64,000 nt of DNA, from NCBI GenBank assembly GCA_020027475.1, contig JAHRAZ010000128.1:1-64000 (forward strand), given 5' to 3'. The notes below the pieces were generated by a model. The model had not been told where the DNA came from and ran no database searches. It was given only the letters and a program-made list of their open reading frames with translations. The stretch is from Microthrixaceae bacterium. GTDB taxonomy: Bacteria; Actinomycetota; Acidimicrobiia; Acidimicrobiales; Microtrichaceae. Of the stretch, positions 35,533 to 43,480 are shown in pieces. Position 1 is the first letter of the stretch; each line of letters opens with the position of its first letter. Position numbers and translations under genes: made by a program.

Positions 35533-36966
35533 TCATTGGTTGGTGCGAATTCGTTGCATGAGCGAAGTTACGTCCTCATAGGTTTCGCGCCGATCCTTGA
35601 TCTGCTCGGTAATCTTGTCGTATGCGTGGATCACTGTGGTGTGGTCCCGACCACCGAACTCCCTGCCGATCTGGGGATAGGAAAGATCTGTGAGTTCGCG
35701 GCAGACGTACATACAAACCTGTCTGGCATGCACGAGATCACGTGTCCGGCTCTTGCTCTGGAGTCGATCGAGGGGAATTGCGAACATCTCCGATGTGGCC
35801 TCGAGGATTATTGCCGCAGTGATCGGACGGTCTTTGGTGGAGCTGAGCATGTCACCCAGGACCTTCTGGGCGAGATCCACGGTGAGTTCGGTGTCGTACA
35901 GGCCGGCGTATGCCTCCACGCGAATGAGTGCACCCTCGAGTTCGCGGATGTTGAAAGTGACGTTCGTTGCAATGAATTCGAGAACTTCAGGAGGCACTTT
36001 GGATCCGCTGCGTTCCATTTTCTTCTGAAGTATCGCCAGGCGCGTCTCGAAGTCGGGTGGCTGAATGTCGGTGATCAGGCCCATCTTGAATCTGCTCCGG
36101 AGACGATCCTCCAGTGTCGCAATCGCGTCCGGAGGACGGTCCGAGGACAACACGATCTGTCGTTGTGCATCGTGGAGGGTGTTGAAGGTGTGGAAGAATT
36201 CCTCCTGGAGCTGTTCCTTGCCCTCCATGAACTGAATGTCATCCACCAGAAGGACATCCGTGTCACGGTATCGCCGTTTGAATTCGGGCTGTGTGTTCTT
36301 GCGAATCGATTCCACGAATTCATTCATCATGGTTTCCGCAGAGATGTACCGAACCTGGTAGCTGGGATAGTTTTCCGCCACGTAGCTGGCGATGGACTGA
36401 AGGAGATGGGTCTTGCCAAGTCCCGCATCGCCGTAGACAAACAGCGGGTTGTAGCTGCGCGCCGGTGTTTCGGCAACCCGTAGTGCTGCCGCGTGCGCGA
36501 AGCGGTTGGAGGGGCCTATCACGAATGATTCGAATGTGTAGCGTCTCGTGCCCTGCAGCGTTGAGTCGCCTCTTGTCCGGTCCTGGTTGGATACTCGTCG
36601 CGATGCGTCGACCGGCGACGTTTGATCAGCTGACTGGTCTGGGTCTGTCTCGGTCTGAACCTCGCTATATGAAGTCGCGGCCGTCTGGGTCTGGGTTGGG
36701 GAAGATTCCCGGGGCGCAGGCGCCGATACCTCGAACAGCGCTGTTATCTCGGCGTGCCCTGCGTCTTCGAGTACCGCATCGAGCAGACCGAGGTAACGCT
36801 GTTCGATGCGCTGGCGAAGGAGTTGACTGGGTACGGCCAACACCAGCGAACCGTCGTCAACTCCGACTACCCGGACGTCCTGGAAGGTGGAATTCCAAAC
36901 GGCGTCGCTAACCTGTTCGCGCAGATTGTTGGAGACCATGCTCCAGATCGCTTCGCCGTCTTCCAC
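35533..36966 (-). CDS. dnaA: Chromosomal replication initiator DnaA
   Basis: 477 residues from the GTG at 36966, which has GGAGG 8 nt upstream; a longer reading from 37068 lacks such a site and runs through DnaA-box sequence. Domain I begins IWSMVSNNLREQVSDAVWNSTFQDVRV. A disordered Gln/Thr/Ser linker follows. The AAA+ part has VYGDAGLGKTHLLQSI and DVLLVDDIQFMEGKEQLQEEFFHTFN. Domain IV ends with the DNA-binding signature GREFGGRDHTTVIHAYDKI. It opens the strand at oriC and is read leftward, toward oriC. Confidence 0.97.
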   Translation of the reverse strand: MEDGEAIWSMVSNNLREQVSDAVWNSTFQDVRVVGVDDGSLVLAVPSQLLRQRIEQRYLGLLDAVLEDAGHAEITALFEVSAPAPRESSPTQTQTAATSYSEVQTETDPDQSADQTSPVDASRRVSNQDRTRGDSTLQGTRRYTFESFVIGPSNRFAHAAALRVAETPARSYNPLFVYGDAGLGKTHLLQSIASYVAENYPSYQVRYISAETMMNEFVESIRKNTQPEFKRRYRDTDVLLVDDIQFMEGKEQLQEEFFHTFNTLHDAQRQIVLSSDRPPDAIATLEDRLRSRFKMGLITDIQPPDFETRLAILQKKMERSGSKVPPEVLEFIATNVTFNIRELEGALIRVEAYAGLYDTELTVDLAQKVLGDMLSSTKDRPITAAIILEATSEMFAIPLDRLQSKSRTRDLVHARQVCMYVCRELTDLSYPQIGREFGGRDHTTVIHAYDKITEQIKDRRETYEDVTSLMQRIRTNQ

Positions 36967-37002
36967 TCGTTCATCCTCCGGATTTCCTCGGGTACCCGCC
37001 GG

Positions 37003-37033
37003 TAATCCACAGTTAGTCCACATCTGTGGAAAA
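37003..37033. promoter_or_regulatory. DnaA-box cluster upstream of dnaA
   Basis: taatccaca (37003-37011), tagtccaca (37014-37022) and, inverted, tgtggaaaa (37025-37033) lie 37-67 bp before the dnaA GTG, each one helical turn apart. Such boxes usually serve autorepression of dnaA. Confidence 0.6.
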
Positions 37034-37415
37034 CTCTGGAGTGAGCGGGGGCGTGCCATGTCTGGCATTCAGGCCTGTGTTGGCGCCTGTCGGAAACTAA
37101 TCACAGTTCGGCGCCGCTTCAACCAATAACACGCTTCAAGGCGTTCCACATGGTCGATCGTGGTGTTCGATCGTGGTGTTCAAGGAACACGGCGACACTT
37201 TCCGTGGCGAGCCAGGGCGAATGGGGTGCTCAGGGTGGTTGGCATGGATTCTGCGGGTGTTCTAGGTTTGTGGCATCGGTTCGGCCTTCCGGGGGGACCG
37301 GCCGCACAGGCATGAATTCCGACGCACCCCGATCTCGTGCGACTGTCTGTTCAGAAGAAGTGTTCCCCGCCCGTTCGGACCGGTTGGTCCCTAGTCAATT
37401 CGTGGAGTTCCAGAC
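37034..37415. other. dnaA-rpmH intergenic region
   Basis: It must hold the divergent promoters of dnaA and the rpmH operon. Besides a 13-bp tandem repeat at 37154-37179 I see no gene or RNA; I could not fix promoter elements with confidence. Confidence 0.5.
37154..37179. repeat. 13-bp perfect tandem duplication
   Basis: tcgatcgtggtgt occurs twice, 37154-37166 and 37167-37179, between dnaA and rpmH. Confidence 0.95.
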
Positions 37416-37550
37416 GTGAAGAGAACCTATCAACCCAACAAAAAGCGTCGAGCTCGCAAGCACGGCTTTCGCCACCGCATGTCTACCAGTGCCGGCCGCT
37501 CCATCGTGAACAGCCGCCGTCGCAAGGGCCGCCAGAAGCTGTCCGCCTGA
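37416..37550 (+). CDS. rpmH: Ribosomal protein bL34
   Basis: 44 residues from a GTG at 37416: [18 protein letters not shown] and [20 protein letters not shown], then RQKLSA and the stop. This is the full bL34 pattern, a very basic small large-subunit protein. It is the first gene right of oriC and is followed 15 nt later by rnpA, the usual arrangement. Confidence 0.98.
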   Translation: MKRTYQPNKKRRARKHGFRHRMSTSAGRSIVNSRRRKGRQKLSA

Positions 37551-37564
37551 TCGGCGGTTCGGTC

Positions 37565-37915
37565 GTGCTCCATCGAATAGAGCGCCGAGAAACCTTCAAA
37601 CGGCTGAATCAGGAAGCTGACTCAGCTCGGCACGGGCTCGTCAAGGTCTCCCGAGTGGCGTCAGCCTCAGGAGAGGCCCCGGTTGCTGCCGCTTTCGCAG
37701 TCCCAAAGCGGTACGGTAACGCCGTGGCAAGAAATCGCTCGCGCCGTCAACTGCGCCACATTCTGCGGTCATTTTCTGATCAGGGAGTGATTTCTGGTGG
37801 TCAATACCTCGTTTCCCTCCGCCCCGGCCGGGGACTGCCCCGATTCGCCACTCTTGAGCACTCCTTGAGGGCCGCACTCAGGGACCTTGACAGGTCGTCG
37901 GTGGGAGCATCCTGA
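37565..37915 (+). CDS. rnpA: Ribonuclease P protein component
   Basis: 116 residues from the GTG at 37565 (VLHRIERRETFKRL). RnpA helps the RnpB RNA to mature tRNA 5' ends. The RNR motif is KRYGNAVARNRSRRQLRHIL; the preceding strand VAAAFAVPKR and the later YLVSLRPG fit the fold. The frame is open upstream into rpmH, but that part is not family-like. The stop is one base before the yidD ATG. Confidence 0.95.
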   Translation: MLHRIERRETFKRLNQEADSARHGLVKVSRVASASGEAPVAAAFAVPKRYGNAVARNRSRRQLRHILRSFSDQGVISGGQYLVSLRPGRGLPRFATLEHSLRAALRDLDRSSVGAS

Positions 37916-37916
37916 T

Positions 37917-38216
37917 ATGGCTGAATCCGAACTTCATCAGCACCGGCTTCACCAGCACGGGGTGGAATGCGGGAACGAAGAACGTCCGGGTGTGGCGGTC
38001 CGGATGACGTCCGCTCCCATTCGGTGGTACCAGACGGCCCGACAGGACCGCTCATCGCCGTGCCGCCATGTGCCGAGTTGCTCCACCTACACCCTCGAAG
38101 CCGTTGAGTCCCATGGGGCCCTCAAGGGCTGTTGGCTCGGATTCAAGAGAGTTCTGCGGTGTAATCCCTGGGGAACCTCTGGATACGATCCCGTCCCCGA
38201 TCGAGAGGCGAACTGA
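37917..38216 (+). CDS. yidD: Membrane-protein insertion efficiency factor YidD
   Basis: 99 residues from ATG 37917 (GGGAG upstream). The core SSPCRHVPSCSTYTLEAVESHGALKGCWLGFKRVLRCNPWGTSGYDPVP is the YidD signature, with the conserved Cys residues. YidD helps YidC-mediated insertion. The N-terminal 35 residues are longer than usual and include LHQHRLHQH, made by a 15-bp duplication at 37932-37961; a start at MTSAPIRWYQ (38007) is possible. Its stop overlaps the yidC start (TGATG). Confidence 0.92.
   Translation: MAESELHQHRLHQHGVECGNEERPGVAVRMTSAPIRWYQTARQDRSSPCRHVPSCSTYTLEAVESHGALKGCWLGFKRVLRCNPWGTSGYDPVPDREAN
37932..37961. repeat. 15-bp imperfect tandem duplication in yidD 5' part
   Basis: cttcatcagcaccgg (37932-37946) is followed by cttcaccagcacggg, 13 of 15 the same, giving LHQHR/LHQHG. 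Confidence 0.85.
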
Positions 38217-39361
38217 TGTTCGAACCACTTTTCGATGCCCTGGCATCGGTCATGAACTTCTTCTACACGCTGGTGCCCAACTACGGCTTCGCCATCATGG
38301 GACTCACCGTGGCCGTGATGCTGCTAATCACTCCCCTCACGGTCAAGAGTACGCGCTCGATGATGCAGATGCAGCGACTTCAGCCTGAGATGAAGAAGAT
38401 TCAGGAAAAGTACAAGGATGATCGGGAGAAGCTCAACCAAGAGCTGATGGCGTTCTACAAAGAGCACAAGATCAATCCACTCGGCGGCTGTTTGCCGTTG
38501 GTGGCACAGATGCCCGTATTCATCATCATGTATCAGCTGATGAGGGGATTGACTGTTCGTGCGGGAGGCCTTGGCTCCGGAATCGGTCACATCGGTGGCC
38601 AGGTTGAAACGGGTCAGTCACTCACCGCCTGGCGGTTCACCGATCAGTTCTTCGAGCCCCAGCACCTCGACCCCAACACAGAAATGTACGAAGCGCTGAG
38701 CAACACCAATGAGATGAACTTCCTCGGTCTCGACCTTTCGTTGTCGGCATCTCAGGCGATCAAGTCGAGCCTGATCATAGCGGTGCCCTACTTGTTGCTC
38801 CTCGTGATCATGTTGCTCACCGGAATCATCCAGAACCGCCAACTCCAGAGCCGGAACAAGTCTGGCAACGTGAATCCTCAACAACAGTTGATCATGCGGT
38901 TCATGCCGTTCTTCTTGCCGATCTTCTCATTCGGGTTCCCGGCAGGCCTGTCGCTCTACTGGTGTACGCAGAACCTGTGCCGTATCGGCACCAACGCATA
39001 CATAACGAGAAGCATCTACGCCAAGGAACACTCCGACGATGTGATCGAGACCACCGGGACCGAGAAGAAGAACGGTGCAAAGGGTTCGCAGAAGGCTATC
39101 GGGAAGTCGTCGAAAGCCGAGAAGGATGACAAGTCTCAGAAGTCGAGTTCTCAGAAACCGAAGAATGCTCAGAAACCGAAAACGGGAAGTCTCAACGGCC
39201 ATTCGGCTGGTGCCAAGACTCCCGGCAAGAGCGTGAAGAGTCAGAAGGCTCACGACAAAGCCGGCGGTAAGAAGAGTTCTTCGGGAAGCTCTCAACAAAA
39301 ATCGGGTCGACGACGACGCTCAGGTGAGAGTCGCGGCGGTTCATCCAGAACAAAGGACTGA
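38216..39361 (+). CDS. yidC: Membrane protein insertase YidC
   Basis: 381 residues. The N-terminal helix MFEPLFDALASVMNFFYTLVPNYGFAIMGLTVAVMLLITPLT is followed by the cytoplasmic hairpin MQMQRLQPEMKKIQEKYKDDREKLNQELMAFYKEHKINPLGGCLPLVAQMP. The later helices end with FPAGLSLYWCTQNLCRI. The last 95 residues are a Lys/Ser/Gly-rich tail that should face the cytoplasm and could touch ribosomes. It inserts proteins into the inner membrane with or without Sec. It overlaps yidD by one base. Confidence 0.97.
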   Translation: MFEPLFDALASVMNFFYTLVPNYGFAIMGLTVAVMLLITPLTVKSTRSMMQMQRLQPEMKKIQEKYKDDREKLNQELMAFYKEHKINPLGGCLPLVAQMPVFIIMYQLMRGLTVRAGGLGSGIGHIGGQVETGQSLTAWRFTDQFFEPQHLDPNTEMYEALSNTNEMNFLGLDLSLSASQAIKSSLIIAVPYLLLLVIMLLTGIIQNRQLQSRNKSGNVNPQQQLIMRFMPFFLPIFSFGFPAGLSLYWCTQNLCRIGTNAYITRSIYAKEHSDDVIETTGTEKKNGAKGSQKAIGKSSKAEKDDKSQKSSSQKPKNAQKPKTGSLNGHSAGAKTPGKSVKSQKAHDKAGGKKSSSGSSQQKSGRRRRSGESRGGSSRTKD

Positions 39362-39367
39362 TCGAAC

Positions 39368-40270
39368 GTGGAATGGGTAGAAACAAGCGCCAAGACGGTG
39401 GAATCCGCCACCGAACTCGCACTCAATGAATTGGGTGTGGCGGAAGCCGACGCCGAAATTCAAGTTCTGGAGGAGCCGAAACCCGGGCTGTTCGGACGCG
39501 TTCGCGGGAACGCCCGGGTGAAGGCACGTGTGGCTCCGCTCACTCCGCGACCGAAGCAGGAAAAGCGTCGCCGCAAGGGGAAAGGGCAGGACTCGGGTGC
39601 GGAAGCCGACAAGTCTGATTCCAGCGACCAGTCCGAATCTGATGACCGCAAGTCCGATGGCAGGGCCAAGGGATCACCGAAGACCGCAACAAGAGATGAC
39701 GCCCCCAAGGCTGATCGAAAGAATGCTGCCAAGCCGTCGGCAAAAGGGGAAAACAATCGCGGTGCAAGGAATCACAAGACGAACGACGACGGCGAGCGCG
39801 AGATGATGCCCGGGGACGAACAAGTTCAGGTCGGATGTGCCTTCCTGCAGGGTCTTGTCGACGCCTTCGGTCTCGACGCCCAAGTCCATGGTGAACTGCG
39901 CGAAGACGGAATCCTTGCGTTCGAGGCCAGGGGTGAAGGACTGGGGCTACTCATCGGTCCCGGACTCGGAACCCTGGACTCCGTGCAGGAAATCTGCCGG
40001 AACGCCATTCAGCATGTGGCCGAAGGCCGTGAGTACGGCAAGGTTCGCCTGGATGTTGCCGGTGCTCGCTCGGATCGAACTGCAGCCCTGGAGGAGTTCA
40101 CGAAGGCTGAATCGGCTTCGGTGATGGACTCAGGCGACGACGTTATTCTCGAGCCGATGTCGCGCATGGATCGCAAGATCGTGCACGATCTGGTGGCTGG
40201 CCTGGACGACCTCGATACCGAATCCGTCGGCGAGGAACCACGACGCCGGATTGTGATTCGCCCGGCTTGA
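39368..40270 (+). CDS. jag: Jag/KhpB RNA-binding protein
   Basis: 300 residues from a GTG at 39368. The Jag-N domain is MEWVETSAKTVESATELALNELGVAEADAEIQVLEEPKPGLFG. A long charged linker (about residues 55-155, Lys/Asp/Ser-rich) follows. Then come a KH-like domain (VHGELREDGILAFEARGEGLGLLIGPG) and R3H, with RKIVHDLVAG and EEPRRRIVI. KhpB proteins bind RNA and are tied to cell division and elongation. Next to yidC as nearly everywhere; the stop lies in a 15-bp duplication. Confidence 0.93.
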   Translation: MEWVETSAKTVESATELALNELGVAEADAEIQVLEEPKPGLFGRVRGNARVKARVAPLTPRPKQEKRRRKGKGQDSGAEADKSDSSDQSESDDRKSDGRAKGSPKTATRDDAPKADRKNAAKPSAKGENNRGARNHKTNDDGEREMMPGDEQVQVGCAFLQGLVDAFGLDAQVHGELREDGILAFEARGEGLGLLIGPGLGTLDSVQEICRNAIQHVAEGREYGKVRLDVAGARSDRTAALEEFTKAESASVMDSGDDVILEPMSRMDRKIVHDLVAGLDDLDTESVGEEPRRRIVIRPA

Positions 40271-40295
40271 GGGGCCTCACCTTGAGAGACCTCAC
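40266..40295. repeat. 15-bp tandem duplication over the jag stop codon
   Basis: cttgaggggcctcac (40266-40280) is followed by cttgagagacctcac, 13 of 15 the same. The jag TGA is at 40268-40270. Confidence 0.88.
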
Positions 40296-40298
40296 GAA

Positions 40299-41093
40299 GT
40301 GACATCGGACTCCGATCTGGCCCTCCTCGGGGTCCTGTCAGAGTCACGTCGACGAGGACTCATAGGCCCTGCAGCACCGGTTGATCAACTGGAACACTCC
40401 CGGGGATTCTCGGACTTGCTCGCTGGGAACTCCCGATTGGGCCAATTTGTATTGGGGCCATCGGTTCCGCCGGTGACCGACGCGGGTGAGGGGATGACAG
40501 TTCTGGATCTGGGCTCAGGCGGAGGTGTGCCGGGGTTGGTGCTTGCCGTCGATCTGCCCCATGCCGGCTTGATTCTTCTGGAGTCCGCAGCGCGACGATG
40601 TCGCTTTCTGGAGTGGGCCGTCAAGCAGCTGGATATTGCTGATCGGGTCCGGGTGATACACAACGGCGCTGAGGACGCCGCCCGCAGTCCCCTGCTTCGG
40701 GAGTCGGCCTACGTGGTAACCGCTCGTTCATTTGGCCCTCCAGCGGTTACGGCGGAGTGTGCCAGAGGATTCCTCGTTGACGGCGGTCATCTCATAGTCA
40801 GCGAGCCACCTCTGGACAGCACGCCAGACGGTATGAGCATCCCGCTCCGGAGCAGTCCTGACGGGAACGGTGCTGGTCGCAAGAGTGCTGCCAGCACTGG
40901 GTCAACCCGGCGCAGTGTGGTCTCCGGCATGAGTGAACGCTGGCCCAGCGCTCCATTGGCCGCGCTGGGCTTTGGCGACCCGGACATTGTCCGGGTGCGC
41001 GGTGGCACCTACGCTGTGATGGAGGCGCTGGGCGATCCGCCGCCCGATGTGCCACGGAAACGTGGGGTGTCTCGCAAACGTCCTCTGTTCTAG
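40299..41093 (+). CDS. rsmG: 16S rRNA (guanine-527-N7) methyltransferase
   Basis: 264 residues from a GTG at 40299. The SAM motif is TVLDLGSGGGVPGLVLAVDLP, followed by ILLESAARRCRFLEWAVKQL, typical RsmG. It methylates G527 of 16S rRNA. The C-terminal part holds a Ser/Arg-rich insert (NGAGRKSAASTGSTRRSV) not typical for the family. It lies between jag and parA, in usual order; the parS sites follow it. Confidence 0.93.
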   Translation: MTSDSDLALLGVLSESRRRGLIGPAAPVDQLEHSRGFSDLLAGNSRLGQFVLGPSVPPVTDAGEGMTVLDLGSGGGVPGLVLAVDLPHAGLILLESAARRCRFLEWAVKQLDIADRVRVIHNGAEDAARSPLLRESAYVVTARSFGPPAVTAECARGFLVDGGHLIVSEPPLDSTPDGMSIPLRSSPDGNGAGRKSAASTGSTRRSVVSGMSERWPSAPLAALGFGDPDIVRVRGGTYAVMEALGDPPPDVPRKRGVSRKRPLF

Positions 41094-41184
41094 GGGAGGC
41101 GCCTGGGTTGCCTCTGGCTGTTCTCGTACGCGGGTTCCTCGGAGAAGTCTTCGGTTCTGAGGGTTCTTGGTTTCCAGAGTCTCG

Positions 41185-41204
41185 GGTGTTCCACGTGGAA
41201 CACC
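41185..41204. promoter_or_regulatory. parS centromere site 1
   Basis: ggtgttccacgtggaacacc is a perfect 20-bp palindrome containing tgttccacgtggaaca, a close variant of the bacterial parS consensus tgtttcacgtgaaaca. ParB loads here. Confidence 0.93.
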
Positions 41205-41243
41205 TTCACGGTTCAGGATGTAGCCGGGGATCGCCCCGAGATC

Positions 41244-41261
41244 GTGTTCCACGTGGAACAC
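41244..41261. promoter_or_regulatory. parS centromere site 2
   Basis: gtgttccacgtggaacac, perfect 18-bp palindrome with the same 16-bp core, 59 bp after site 1 and about 250 bp before parA. Confidence 0.93.
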
Positions 41262-41397
41262 TGGGATCGCAGATAGGGCCTGCCCAAGCCGAGGGATGGC
41301 ACCTGTTCACGGCAGGAATTCGTCAGAAAGAGGGAATGCTTGACCACGCCGGAAATACCGGCGAGGATGTCCCCCACCAGTGGTGCACCAGTCAGGC

Positions 41398-41419
41398 ATA
41401 TGCAAGGGATATGCAAGGG
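41398..41419. repeat. 11-bp perfect tandem duplication
   Basis: atatgcaaggg occurs at 41398-41408 and 41409-41419, upstream of parA. Confidence 0.93.
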
Positions 41420-41506
41420 CCTGAACCGTTACGAGCTTCGCTGCGACTTGTTCGGCAGTTGCTGGCGTTCCCGTTTCGGCTGGACTCAACCCATCCGGGA
41501 GATGAA

Positions 41507-42415
41507 ATGACTGAACCCAGCGGGGCATCGGACCCCACTGCATTCGAAGAGCCCGCAGTTAACGCCGCGGTGCTGGGGTCAACTGATGATTCCACCGGCG
41601 GATTTCTGTCTGGAGAGGGTGACCCATCTTCGGTTGAACAGATTTCACCGAAACCGCCACGGATCATCGCGCTGGCCAATCAGAAGGGTGGCGTGGGCAA
41701 GACCACCACTACCGTGAACTTGGGGGCATCACTGGCGGACCTGAACCACAGGGTGCTGGTTGTTGATCTTGATCCGCAGGGTAACGCCACCACAGGACTC
41801 GGAATCAACAAGCAGGTGCTTGATGAGACCATGTACGACGTTCTGTTGAACAAACTTCCGATCGACGACTGTATCGAACCGACGGAGGTGCGAGGCCTCT
41901 TTGTTGCTCCGGCAAGTCTGGACCTGGCCGGCTCGGAGATCGAATTGGTGTCCGCTTTCAGTCGCGAGGGAAAACTCAAGATAGCGCTGAAGGAAGTCGA
42001 GAATGAATACGACTTCATTCTGATTGATTGCCCGCCTTCGCTTGGATTGCTGACGGTGAACGCCCTGGTCGCGGCCACGGAGGTGATGGTTCCGATTCAG
42101 TGCGAGTACTACGCGCTGGAGGGTCTCGCACAACTCTCCCGCAACGTGGCGCTGGTCAGCGAAAACCTCAACCCCGGTCTGGAAATCGCCTCAATCGTGA
42201 TGGTCATGTACGACAGCCGGACAAAACTGGCGGCGCAAGTCGTCGGCGAGGTGCGATCACACTTCGGTGACCGCGTCTGCAAGAACATGATACCCCGGAA
42301 CATCAAACTTTCCGAAGCGCCGTCATATGGTCAGCCGGTCACCATCTACGACCCAAGTTCTCGGGGATCGGTTGCATATCGCGAGTTGGCGAGGGAGGTA
42401 AGCAATGGCGTCTAA
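41507..42415 (+). CDS. parA: Chromosome-partitioning ATPase ParA (Soj)
   Basis: 302 residues from ATG 41507 with GGGAG upstream. The first 50 residues are an acidic Ser/Pro-rich extension. IIALANQKGGVGKTTTTVNLGASLA is the deviant Walker A; VLVVDLDPQGNATTGLG and FILIDCPPSLGLLTVNALVA complete the site. ParA binds DNA nonspecifically and moves ParB-parS. The stop lies 11 bp inside parB. Longer readings from 41108 would translate the parS sites and are rejected. Confidence 0.96.
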   Translation: MTEPSGASDPTAFEEPAVNAAVLGSTDDSTGGFLSGEGDPSSVEQISPKPPRIIALANQKGGVGKTTTTVNLGASLADLNHRVLVVDLDPQGNATTGLGINKQVLDETMYDVLLNKLPIDDCIEPTEVRGLFVAPASLDLAGSEIELVSAFSREGKLKIALKEVENEYDFILIDCPPSLGLLTVNALVAATEVMVPIQCEYYALEGLAQLSRNVALVSENLNPGLEIASIVMVMYDSRTKLAAQVVGEVRSHFGDRVCKNMIPRNIKLSEAPSYGQPVTIYDPSSRGSVAYRELAREVSNGV

Positions 42416-43343
42416 AGGTGGCCTCGGCAGAGGACTCAACTCGCTGATCCCCTCATCTCCCGAAGAAATCCTGGTAACGAATGAATCTACTCTTCGTGAT
42501 GTACCCATCGATCAGATCTCAACCAATCCAAATCAACCGCGCCGCAGCTTCGACGAGGAATCTCTCGAAACCCTGGCGGCCAGCATCAGGGAAATGGGTA
42601 TTCTCCAGCCGCTTCTGGTTCGTGAGGTCGAGGGTGGATACGAGCTGATTGCGGGAGAACGTCGTCTGAGGGCAGCCAAGCGTACCGGGCTCAGAACGGC
42701 TCCGGTTGTAGTGCGTTCTGCCAGTGAAATCGCCTCTCTGGAGGAGGCCTTGGTGGAGAATCTCCACCGTCAGGACCTCAATCCACTGGAAGAGGCTGCC
42801 GCCTACCAGCTATTGATCGAGGAGTTCGGTCACACTCAGGATCAGGTTGCGCAACGAGTTGGGAAGAGCCGATCTGCTGTGGCAAACCTGCTTCGTTTGT
42901 TCCAACTGACTCCGGCTGTGCAGAAGCTGGTCGCCGACGGTCTATTGACGGCTGGCCATGCCAAGGCACTTCTGGCTCATCCTGATCGCTCCTATCAAGA
43001 GAGCCTGGCGATGAAGAGCGTGCGTGAGGCACTTTCGGTTCGCAGGGTCGAAGAGTTGGTCAAAGAACGCCTGATCCTCGAGGATCAGCTGGCTGACGGG
43101 GCGGACGGATCGACAGGGAACTCGGATGAAGAGGATGAGTCCCCAGAACGGGGCTCGGGCGACTTGCCGGATCCCAGCCTTCGCCCTCCCGGGCTGCTCG
43201 AACTCGAGGAATTGCTCGCCGAGTACCTGGAAACTCGCGTCTCGATTACGATGTCCGCGCGCCGCGGCAAGGTCACAGTCGAATTCGCGGATCTGGAAGA
43301 TCTCGAGCGGATCTATCGGCATATCATCGAGAAACGGGGCTGA
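42405..43343 (+). CDS. parB: Chromosome-partitioning CTPase ParB
   Basis: 312 residues. The N-terminal box QISTNPNQPRRSFDEESLETLAASI is followed by the CTP-binding GERRLRAAKRTGL and ENLHRQDLNPLEEAAAYQLL, then the HTH (HTQDQVAQRVGKSRSAVANLLRLFQL) that reads parS. A Glu/Asp-rich linker leads to the dimerisation end LLAEYLETRVSITMSARRGKVTVEFADLEDLERIYRHI. It overlaps parA by 11 bp. Cognate parS sites lie 1.1-1.2 kb upstream. Confidence 0.97.
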   Translation: MASKGGLGRGLNSLIPSSPEEILVTNESTLRDVPIDQISTNPNQPRRSFDEESLETLAASIREMGILQPLLVREVEGGYELIAGERRLRAAKRTGLRTAPVVVRSASEIASLEEALVENLHRQDLNPLEEAAAYQLLIEEFGHTQDQVAQRVGKSRSAVANLLRLFQLTPAVQKLVADGLLTAGHAKALLAHPDRSYQESLAMKSVREALSVRRVEELVKERLILEDQLADGADGSTGNSDEEDESPERGSGDLPDPSLRPPGLLELEELLAEYLETRVSITMSARRGKVTVEFADLEDLERIYRHIIEKRG

Positions 43344-43411
43344 GAGTTCAGCGGCGGGCGCCAGGAATGGTGTCCACCAAGCAGCACAATTGGGATGATG
43401 TCGAGCGGAGA

Positions 43412-43438
43412 GGGATTATCCACAGGCGTGGATAACCC
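43412..43438. promoter_or_regulatory. Inverted DnaA-box pair / hairpin between parB and the cwlM-like gene
   Basis: ttatccaca (43416-43424), the perfect DnaA box, faces cgtggataa (43427-43435). With flanks the arms are ggg(a)ttatccac and gtggataaccc. It could bind DnaA or act as a bidirectional terminator between convergent genes. Confidence 0.55.
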
Positions 43439-43480
43439 TGTGGGGAAGCCCAAGTTGTAGTGCAGGTCGAGGCTGGGGGA

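Larger units (their letters stand above)
41094..41506. other. rsmG-parA intergenic region with parS
   Basis: It holds two parS palindromes (41185-41204, 41244-41261) and an 11-bp tandem duplication (41398-41419). An open frame runs through it into parA, but it reads the palindromes as FHVEH and is not family-like. Confidence 0.7.

Noticed and set aside
40902-41261. Leftward frame beginning FHVEH near parS
   Set aside because: The peptide is just the translation of the parS palindromes; it overlaps rsmG and has no family features.
41108-41506. N-terminal extension of parA
   Set aside because: The frame is open but translates both parS sites; ATG 41507 has a good ribosome binding site and a normal ParA length.
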